Shown: positions 55,438 to 64,000 of the stretch, piece after piece
Position numbering within the stretch: position 1 is the stretch's first letter
How the letters are laid out: every line of letters begins with the position of its first letter
Assembly (NCBI GenBank): GCA_009767595.1
Contig: VSDK01011727.1
Coordinates: 171,292 to 235,291 of the forward strand
From: Symbiodinium kawagutii
Lineage: Eukaryota; Sar; Dinophyceae; Suessiales; Symbiodiniaceae
DNA: 64,000 nt
Reading direction: 5' to 3'
Notes under the pieces: generated by a model
The model's database searches: none
What the model was told of the DNA's origin: nothing
What the model saw: the letters and a program-made list of their open reading frames with translations, nothing else
Position numbers and translations under genes: made by a program

Positions 55438-56108
55438 CTCAGAGCGTCCCAAAACATCTCGCGTCTCTTTTGTTGCATCTGCCAATAGAATCTTACAGAA
55501 GATCTCACAGAAGATCTGCTTAAACATGCTCAAGCCCTGAATCCACAAACTATGAAGTACCATATGAACAAGGCAAATGTTAGAAGGTCTTGGTTTTACT
55601 CATCTTCAAAATATCCTCAATCTTTTTTGCGCATTGTTTATCCGTTCACAAACACACGCGGCGAGTTTGCCCACGTTTTTTTTTGGCCGGCAAAGCTTTG
55701 GAGCCTCGCAGATCCCACCAGCTGAAACGTTTCTTCAGCCAACGACATCGCAGGGCCCTGTGGCCAGGCTGCATGCTGAAAACCAGCGATATCTTTGCAA
55801 CCAAGAACCACTTGACATCACTTCTCATCACTTATCATCACTTAACATCACTCATCATCACGTATCATCACTTAACATTGTCAACATCATCCTAACATCA
55901 CCTCCTTGACTGCGAAAAATGGGCAGCTTAGGCATCTTAGGCCATCAAGATGCCATCAAGTCATCCAGCTCGCTTCATTTCCTCATGAAGAAGCTGAAAG
56001 AGCTCATGACCTCACAGATACCAACAGTGGGTCCAAATGGCACCTCTCAGCTCTCGTCACTCATCAAATGACTCATCAAATGACTCCACGAAGTGTCAAG
56101 ATTGGATC
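55438..56108. other. Stretch without a supported gene
   Basis: A CATCACTTATCATCACTTAA tandem lies at 55810-55900. No exon is supported. Confidence 0.5.
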
Positions 56109-56174
56109 AATGAAGTCCCATGAAGTCCCATGAAGTCCCATGAAGTCCCATGAAGTCCCATGAAGTCCCATGAA
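56109..56174. repeat. Decamer tandem repeat CATGAAGTCC
   Basis: Six to seven perfect head-to-tail copies. Confidence 0.95.
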
Positions 56175-56204
56175 GCTGAAGATTTGAAGAAAAATTGGGC
56201 CTCT

Positions 56205-57520
56205 GCAGCTGCACCATTTGAACCATCTACAACCATCTGCAGATCATCTGCACCTCCCGCGAGCCGCGCCTCGCTGCGCGTGGCCGCCGCAGAGTTGCAC
56301 ACAGCGAGCTTCTGTACAGCGTACCTTGGCGGAGCTGAAGCCCATCGTTAAGGGGGCAGTGCATCAGGGTGCAGCATCCGTGTATTCAAAAGTGGACCAA
56401 GTGGACCATGCCAAAGTGCCTTTGCTTTGGTAATATTGTGATATGTTTAAATACACACATGGTAATACGCTCAATGTGTTGGTAATTGTAATGTTAATTG
56501 CAATATGTCCAATGTTGTTCAATGACAATGTTCTTTTCATGTCTTCTTTATGTACAAGCATGGCGGATTATATGGCTTCGTCATGGGAAAAGTGCGAAGC
56601 CTTCCCATTGAATTCACCAAAGCCTTCGGCCATTAGTCTTGTTAGTTCGGACGCATGCACACTGATGGCCGGCAAATTGGTAATAATCATACCAATAATA
56701 ATAACAATGTTTCAAGTGACAATAGTAGTAAGCATAGTAATGATAATGATAGTAGTAATAATAACATAACAATAGTAACAATGATAATAATAACTATAAC
56801 AAAATCAACATATAGTAATACCGTTGCACCTGTTCACCAAGTCACCAACATCTGCCCGGTGAAGTTCGATGGAATCTCCTCCAGCACATCGCGGAAGGCA
56901 CCGTCTGCCACCTCTTCCAGCCAAGACCTGCCAAGCTGCGCCACGGAAAAGATAAGAAGAAGATATGAAAAAGAAAGACCAGGAAAGAGAATAAGAAGAG
57001 TAAGAAACAGAAGAAGAAGAAGAAGAAGAGTAAGAAGATGTATGGGATGATATATGGGATGATATATGTGATGATCTGGAATGTACAAGATACGAGATGA
57101 TGGGATTGGGATGCCACGCATAAGAAAACTTCACGAATAGCTCTGCGTTTCTCGCCCGTTCTGGTACTGAAGGGCTAGCATCATCGCTTCGAACTTGCAA
57201 GATGCATCCAAACCTCCACTCTCCTCCCGTCTTTCTATACATAATCGATTATACATATAGTGTGGATTTATACATATATCTATCTATTTATTCATACATT
57301 TATATGTTTTATATGCATAATTCTCAACTGAACTTTGCAGAACTCTACATCCAAAGTGTTCGTTTCCCCTTCTGCGCCTCACAGCTTCAGAAGTCCATGA
57401 TTTCGGATGTGGCAATCGCGCACGGCGGGGCGCTTCGATGATTTGCCGCTTTTCGCGCTCGAAGCCACAGCTGCACAGGGACACCTGGATCTCGAAGGGG
57501 GAAAAACAAGCGCAGGAAAG
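56205..57520 (-). CDS. Candidate exons of a gene, possibly the kinesin tail
   Basis: Several minus-strand segments read like protein: VSLCSCGFEREKRQIIEAP (about 57500-57400, after CCAG|G), FEAMMLALQYQNGRETQSY (about 57195-57135), SWLEEVADGAFRDVLEE then IPSNFTGQML (56932-56850, after GGCAG|G and before GTGACT), and RSEARLAGGADDLQMVV (about 56280-56210, before GAG|GC). The third resembles the W..V..G.F....TG..L pattern of SAM-like domains, which occur in some protist kinesin tails. Strand and order place these directly downstream of the kinesin motor gene. The phases were not all reconciled. Confidence 0.35.
56685..56820. repeat. AAT/ATA-rich low-complexity tract
   Basis: Imperfect ATAATAATAACAAT repeats. 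Confidence 0.9.
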
Positions 57521-58494
57521 TAAGAGAAGTTGCACAAATGTTAAGCATATACAATATATTGATCCCTTGATCAGTTTAGTATAAGATTATGTAGGCAGAG
57601 AAGCAGGAGAAATTGCATGAGTTACATAACCGATCAAGTGATCTACATACTATACATAAGGTTGATTAAGTATACAAGTGATCTATAAGTGATCTAAGTA
57701 AGACAATCCAAAAGAAAATGTTGAGTTCGGGCCCAGTAACTCCAGTCCGCAGAGTCGACAAGGTATGCTCTGTATCCGACACGCAAGGAGATGCCGTGCA
57801 AACTACCTACAGTGGCGACTGGAATTACTGGTTGGTGGCTTCAACCCCTTGAAAAAGAGGCTTGTCAACCAACCATTTGCTAATACTTAATTCCTAGGGA
57901 AGAGAAAAAATGTTTAAAACCACCAACCAGACTACAAAAGATATGGGATGCCTACTGGACCTACTGCAAAATGTGACCCTCTGACAGGTTGACAAATTTA
58001 AAACCTCTTCTGTGTCTTGTTTGGACCATTTGGAGATGAGTCTCAACACGGAACAGAGAGTGAGGAGACTCTGAGGGTGAGAAACGTACTGAATTTCTTG
58101 GGTCAGCTGACGGGCGAAGAAGCATATGCAACATACTGGCAAAGCACCCAAGTAAAACAGCTGTGTCTAAAACAGCCCATCATTTCTTTGAATGAGCAAC
58201 TAGTGCAGCCCAGCAAATTTGGCAAAGCTATCTGCTTCCAGGCAATCAAAGAGCTCATATGAAGCAAAACTTTGCCAGAACAGAAGTTTCATGATCACAT
58301 ATTGCAGACGAAATCATATGGCTACCATCATCTGGATACCTTCAATCATACCTTCACGGAGACCTTCAAGGATACAGGATACCATACATCTGGATAAGAT
58401 ACCTTCAAGGATACCATACACATGGATACCTTACCTTCCAAGGGCAGGGCATGTGCCACAACGGACCCTGCAGCATTTCATAGCTCCAAGGGGC
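57521..58494. other. Region where the end of the kinesin motor is expected
   Basis: The motor should continue with a VxxSP segment after 58495. A minus frame near 58100-58010 reads FSPSESPHSLFRVETHLQMV and may be it. A strong pyrimidine-tract acceptor (TCTTCCCTAG|GAATT) lies near 57898. Neither was joined with confidence. Confidence 0.4.
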
Positions 58495-61400
58495 TGCGAG
58501 GCGGGCTGCCCTGGGACGAAGGAAGGACTCAGCTAAGATCTTGGTCCTGGGCGCGCTCGCGGCGCGCTCGCGATTTCCCAAGAAAAACATGATTGAAACA
58601 ACATAGTATATATATATATATATACATATTTAAGTATATATACTTAAAAAAACCTTTAAAAAGTTGGAAGTATAGAATCTAAGTCTAAGTTCATATATCT
58701 AAGTAAACAGAATCTGCGTTAATTCGTTGAAGAGAAAGTGGCATCGTCTGCGTTCTCCCTGCTTTGGGCTGATTTTCTGGTGTGCAACAGAAGTCGATAG
58801 GAAGAGGACTCATATGGGCTTGCAGTATCCTGTCCTGTAGTCCTTCTGCAGTCTTGGAAAGAAATGTTTAACTACCGTGACAAACAAATGGAACGGTGAG
58901 ATTGCACAGCTATCCAACGCATAGCCAGGTCACAATGATGAAGCTCTGAGGAGATGCGAAGGAACTGAGTTCTGACTGGTGAAATGTCGAATACATTCCT
59001 GGCAGAAGACGACTGAAGAGTTTCTACGCAATACTTTGCTGCTTGGGATTCTTCCGGTCCTTGAGCTCCAATACTCTACATTTTTTGCAGACAAAAAGAA
59101 GCAAAACACCAAGAGCTTTGCAAATTGATAGAAAACTGACATCCTACCACCCACAAACCGGTCCTTGAGTGCATGCAAAGAAGCATTGATTTCTGCTCCC
59201 TCTTGCTGTCTTTCCTTGGAATGATACATCGCGTCCTTTCTCCTCTCAGTGCCAGCACAGTCGATCAACAGAAGCTGACCTGAACGCCAGGCCACATGTT
59301 GGAGATGTATCATCTACCAGGAACTTTGATTGGATCTCTACTTGCGCACTCGTCAGTTTTTACGACGGAACCATACAGACCACCCCAATTCAAACGGTTT
59401 CAACGTCTGTTCGCTGCTTGGATCTGCTCCAAAAGGCTCATCTACCCCCCCTTCACTAAGGGATATCAAATGAAGTTTTTAAGGTCAGCGATGGACATAA
59501 ATCTTGTCATATTGGCGAACATGAGATACAAAAAAAACTCTTGTGGAATTGTACCTCTATCAAGCATCTTTCTAAAAATAGGGGACCCCCCAAATCATCT
59601 AGCTTATTAACCCTTTGTAGTAATGAGCCAATCATAACTTTGGGGTTCCCCAACCTTTTGAAAAACAGCCATATAATAGTTGATTAACCTCTGTTCGTTT
59701 TCTATATTCCCATATTACTCACTATACACCATTTCATTCCTATAATCATGACAGTTAACCATCATAACCATGATTAACAATTATCGTCATGATGAATCGG
59801 TATAATCAATAATAACCATTCTAATCATCATAATCACTATCATAACCATTATGAACCATTACAATTATAATCATTATCAATCATTATAACCATTATTAAC
59901 CATTATATTGATCATAACCATTAACCATCATTAATTAACCATTCTAAATAATCATTATAATCATTATTAACCAGTATTAATCATTATTAACCATCATTAA
60001 CCATCATTAACCATTATTAACCACTATACTTCATTATACTCATCATGAATGGTCAATTCTATTCCATACCATCCCTAGCGCATGACAGCGAGCAGTCCAC
60101 CTCCAGACTGCAGTCGCAGAATGCACACAGCATGACTCCGGGAGCTCACATCGTTGGCCTAGACCAGTGCACGGCACGGAAAGATTCACTGAAAACAAGA
60201 TATGCATGTATATATATATATATATATGTACATATATATAGGTATGTGTTTTGAAATTTGTATATAGATATATTTCTGTAGATATAGACATTTCAATAAT
60301 GTTGCCTAATCGACATTAAGATACGAATCTAAATTGTGTCTAAGATTCAGTTATTCAAAGAGTCTAAGATTTAGCTGTTTCCAAACCAAGAATCTAAATT
60401 GTGTCTATTATTTAATGGTTTCAAATAACTAGATCAACATTGGATCAAAAGATTTAACTGGAAAATGATCAAAAGCACTTTGCACCTGCGTTTCTTGAAA
60501 TCGAATCATCCACAGAATCGAAGACAGTGGAAGCGAATCTTGAAGTTTTCATGGCGAAAGACTTTGAAGTCGCAACATTCCAAGACCTTGCAAATCCAAA
60601 GATTCCATCAATTTCCTTCGAATCTCTTTCAGAGTGTTTCTCCAAATAGGGGTGCTCCCAAATCATCCTTTCTTCAGTATTTACAGAAAAAATAGTCACT
60701 TATACTGATAAACCAACCATTTTTGAGAAACACCCATATTTATAGCAATAAACCATCCATAGCTTTGGGGTCTGCAAGATTTTGAGAAGCCCCCCATTTC
60801 AGTGGCCTCCGTAGCGGAGGTGGCGCGACAGGCATGGGCCCGGCGCATCCACGTGCTAAGGTCCTCCGAGCTGTTGGGGATCATCACCAGGGCGCCGTCG
60901 GCCAAATAGCTGCCATCCTTGTTTTCACCTGAAAACTCCCGTGAAAATATACGAAAAATCAGAACAGAAATCAACAAATATCTGAAATGTGAAGTATAAG
61001 TGAATCAAACTTCTATCTACAAGCTACACGGCTGAGACTAAACAAGTCATTAGCAGAGAGATAGCCGATATTCGCGGACTTTAGGACACCTGCAAGTCCT
61101 CAGGTTGCAATGTCGGATTCTTTGTGCAAGGCAGTGAGCGCAACATCGTCAGGGATGCCTACGTGTCAACAATACTGGGCTTGCACAGTCTCTGTCCTTC
61201 CCAAATTTATTGGCTATGACTTCATCTGTCTCTTACACACCTTGCTGTTGATTGTTTTTCCTCTGGATTTCTAGCTAGATATACACAACATAAATGTAAG
61301 AATATGTGTATACGTAGCGGATCTCAGAGGTTTCCTCTTTGACTTCTTTTTAACATTTCAACAAGTTCAAAATTCTCAACATCCATTTCAACAAGTTCAA

Positions 61401-63281
61401 AATTCTCAACATCAAGGATTTGTGTAGTACTTACTTCTAGTTTATTGGAGAAAAGAAAAATCAACTTTTTAACTTCTCAACTGTCCCATTTTTGGTGCCA
61501 AGTGTCGTAGTCGCAATTCCGGCGCAGGCTCCCCTTTGCGGCTGGCCGCTGACCGGGTGTCGCGCGCTGCCGCAGCAGGCACCTAAAGGACTGCAAGTGC
61601 CTTCAAATGGCTATGGGTCAAAATTGATCAACCAATTTCGTGGGGGATAATGACCAGTAATAATAGGGAAAACAATGGTTAGAAAACATTTGTTCTTAGA
61701 AAAAGCTAGAAGAAAGTACTACGGAATGAATTGAGTTGAATGAAACTGAAATCATTGGGTTGAAGGATATTGAAACAATCATCAAGATGGTACATCTTCA
61801 GCTTCAACCTTTTCGAAGCTTGGGATTCGTATGAAGCCAACAAGATCTGCAGCAAGATGGTTGACACTTTTGTGGTTGTGACCTGATATGAAATCCACAT
61901 CCATTGCTTCCGGTAAGGTCAACATCAATCAACTCAAGTACTACACGTTGACAGCCTTGAAGTTAACGAATCGAGTGCAGCGAGGCAACAGCCAAGGAGC
62001 CAAGAGGTCGAAGCAGCGATTTCCACGCAGCTCATAGAACTGCAGGGAGAGAAACTCATCGGAAGCAGAACTGCTCTCAACATCTGCCGGTCTGCTAGCA
62101 AACAAATCACGGGCGGCAAAATCCTCAATGGCAGTCATGGTGAAGGTCTTGCCACTACCTTGCAGGGGTCAAAAGAGTTGATCAGGAATCTAATGATGTG
62201 ATGTGTAATTACAACAATTACTGACTATATGATGTGACTATCTTGGCCAATTACAACCCATCGCTGGAACCAGGGATCAAGGAAGTCTATGTAAAGAAAC
62301 TCCTGAAACAGTCCCTCGCCAACATGACTCGCAAGACCATGGCCTGTCTGGCCAAACATGAACATGGTGGCCATTCCTCCATTGATCGCAATCTGCACCA
62401 GTGGCTGGGCGGTCTGCCCATAAACCACTTCATTGGAAACGTCTTCTGGAAAGACGCAGTCAAAGCCATAGTGGATGTGCGTGATGAAAGGTGTTTTCAA
62501 GTCTGCCTGAAATTGGCAATTGTGCAACACCACCTCGTTGGAATATGGTTTCCTGGGTATCACCGTAAGCGCATCGTACTCTGCGCGAACTTGCTGCTCC
62601 TTCTCCGACAAAGGTCTCTTGCGCAGAAAGACCTGTAGAGCTCCCCGTGTGCCTTCCTGCTCCTCCTCCTTCTGCTCGGCCACCAGAAACAGTTCATGGC
62701 CTAGCAGCAAGTCAAAGACCCAAATCCTACAGGACCTAAGTTCACAAGGGCCTCAACCTTAAGTTTTTCCCAGCTGCTTGCGTTTCTTTTCAAGCAGTTA
62801 ATGAACAAAATATTGTTTCAAACACAATCCCCTGTGGATGGAAGCTAAAGGAGAAGACATCAAAGGATGGATCGACGGAAATCTTTGCTTTTACAGAGTC
62901 ACTGCCGGAAGAACACTCCGAAATGTCCCAACATGATTCAAAACGTCACTTGTGGTGCTTCTCATCTTTTGAACCAGTCATGACAAAGTGGCGCATCTTG
63001 AGAATCGCCGCGTGGAACATCTCCCCGTGCATCGAACGAAGCTCGTTCTTGTCGAACATCTGCCGACCTCCCTCCTTGTCACGGGGCACTGCACCCACTG
63101 ACTGCGCCCGGGCCAGACCAGCGTTGGGCTGTGGCAGCTGTGGCACAGCCCTGGGAGGAGAAATGATCTCCTCATCACGGGGACGTGAGGAGGATCTGTT
63201 TGGCCGCTGAGTGATGTCAGGCAGCCGCCCTTGCTTTCCTGGTCGAGAGGCATGTGAGTTCTGCCCATGATGCTCTTGCAT
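58495..63281 (-). CDS. Kinesin motor protein, kinesin-13-like, nine exons
   Basis: Exons: 63281-62975, 62700-62344, 62158-62001, 61582-61507, 60928-60807, 60158-60101, 59279-59164, 58998-58934 and 58546-58495, 437 codons that close in phase. They encode a disordered N-terminus, QMFDKNELRSMHGEMFHAAI, the motor start ALQVFLRKRPLSEKEQ, P-loop GQTGSGKT (across an intron), YELRGNRCFDLL, switch I NDVSSRSHA, switch II LLIDCAGTERRKD (usually DLAGSE), EGAEINASLHALKECIR and KILAESFLRPRAARLA. The RKRPL and EGAEIN-LKECIR patterns suit kinesin-13, an ATP-driven microtubule-end depolymerase group; transport use is possible. Donors are GT, GC and GA; all acceptors are AG|G. The ATG at 63281 is the first in frame but a further upstream exon is possible. 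The motor end and tail are not included. Confidence 0.9.
59565..59670. mobile_element. Family A element in a kinesin intron
   Basis: It has TCTAAAAATAGGGGACCCCC, AAATCATCTAGCTTATTAAC, GGGGTTCCCCAACC and TTTTGAAAAACAGCC. It lies in the 821-nt intron between the SSRSHA and CAGTE exons. Confidence 0.7.
59735..60045. repeat. ATTAACCAT/ATAATCATT low-complexity tract
   Basis: About 310 bases of imperfect CATTATTAACCATTATAATC-like repeats within a kinesin intron. Confidence 0.9.
60632..60735. mobile_element. Family A element in a kinesin intron
   Basis: The ends are GAGTGTTTCTCCAAATAGGG and CATTTTTGAGAAACACCC; AAATCATCCTTTCTTCAG lies inside. The intron is 60159-60806. Confidence 0.75.
60736..60797. 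mobile_element. Second, partial family A copy at an exon edge
   Basis: It carries AGCAATAAACCATCCATAGC and TTTTGAGAAGCCCCCCA and ends about 9 bases from the 5' donor of the exon that ends at 60807. Confidence 0.65.
61607..61682. mobile_element. Family B left half in a kinesin intron
   Basis: It begins ATGGCTATGGGTCAAAATTG and holds GGGGGATAATGACCAGTAAT. It lies 24 bases before (on the minus strand) the acceptor of the exon starting at 61582. Confidence 0.75.
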
Positions 63282-63885
63282 TGGATCAAATTAGATTGCA
63301 TATGATTACATCACGTACACATGCGTAATGATAGACATAGAGAGGAAAATGGTGCCGGGATGTTTGGTTTACTTTGGGGACCTTTTCTTGTTTTGGGCTG
63401 CTGTAGTTGCCACATGCCCAATGGTTTTTGCAGCACTTTAGAGGTGGCCTCTCATTTGCCTTGGAGTTTGCACCATTCTGGAATTGACATCTCTCATTTG
63501 GGAGTAACATCTCTGACTTTGCACCATGTTTGCAACATTCTGGATCTAACATCTCTCATGTTCATAGCTTCCGCCCCAGGCATTTCTTTGCAATGTTTTG
63601 GGTTGGGAATTTTCCAGGCATTGGCAGGAACAGGTGGAGCACATTCGTCGGAATAAAGGTGTTTTGTGATTTTTGCTCTTCCTGTTGTTGTTCCTGGTGG
63701 TTGTCCTCATCAGCTGTTCGTTGTTTCCTGCTATTGTTCCATTTTATTCCATCTTATGGTACAGAGCGCGGATGGCAAACAAATGCAAGGAATTGTTGGA
63801 GCGGGTTGCGGGGGACGGCGCAGCGCCTCCCCCCAAAGCCGACACAGCAAACAATTCTTACTGTTTGTTGATTTTGCTGATGATA
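63282..63885. other. Upstream of the kinesin start, no supported gene
   Basis: This would contain the promoter or a further 5' exon. Imperfect GGAATTGACATCTCTCATTT-type repeats occur at 63478-63560. No specific site can be defended. Confidence 0.45.
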
Positions 63886-63886
63886 A

Positions 63887-63931
<45 letters not shown>

Positions 63932-63953
63932 CGTCGTCGTTGTTGTTGTTGTT
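63886..63953. repeat. GTT trinucleotide microsatellite
   Basis: About 22 TTG/GTT units with a short GTCGTCGTC interruption. The minus strand would encode polyglutamine, but no exon context supports it. Confidence 0.95.
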
Positions 63954-64000
63954 GATGGCAGTGCTGTTCCGAACTTGCCAGCATCGTCTGGACTGAGCAG

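Noticed and set aside
63754-63984. Polyglutamine minus frame
   Set aside because: It reflects the GTT microsatellite, with no exon flanks.

Overview
The window looks like nuclear DNA of a dinoflagellate, most likely of the Symbiodiniaceae type. The best gene is a nine-exon kinesin whose introns begin with GT, GC or GA and whose acceptors all read AG|G, a splice style known from dinoflagellates. Other support comes from sparse short exons in mostly non-coding DNA, abundant microsatellites, and an old LINE-like retroelement. No rRNA, convincing tRNA, spliced-leader gene, CRISPR array or prokaryotic operon was seen.

Layout. Positions 1-13.8 kb are mostly non-coding with scattered candidate exons; the best are a two-exon minus-strand gene at 12.4-12.8 kb and a small gene at 9.1-9.5 kb. 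Positions 13.9-17.1 kb hold a minus-strand non-LTR retrotransposon (endonuclease plus reverse transcriptase) broken by a one-base frameshift, with a second, older 3' fragment of a related element beside it. Positions 17.2-25 kb are low in genes. A pure decamer minisatellite lies at 25.16-25.92 kb, followed by a phase-consistent minus-strand gene at 26.2-27.1 kb. Positions 28-44 kb hold scattered exons, short inverted-repeat elements, a C-rich island (35.3 kb), three diverged cassettes (36-37 kb) and a hairpin with duplicated arm (37.06-37.55 kb).

Positions 44.8-47.1 kb are a very large G-rich/C-rich inverted minisatellite block ending in fifteen 33-bp units. Positions 48.3-49.3 kb hold a three-exon minus-strand gene crossed by a 10-N assembly gap. 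Positions 50-57.5 kb contain microsatellites, an ankyrin-repeat gene (54.8-55.4 kb) and further unknown exons. Positions 58.5-63.3 kb are the kinesin-13-like motor gene.

Two short non-autonomous elements recur throughout. Family A is about 100 bp with inverted ends GTGGTTTCTCAAAATAGGG and, in several copies, 6-bp target duplications. Family B is about 110-125 bp with ends ATGGCTATGGGTCAA. Both occur inside introns of the kinesin gene. The genes appear functionally unrelated. Most confident coding calls are on the minus strand, which fits the one-way gene clusters known in dinoflagellates, but the many weak exon calls make this only a trend.
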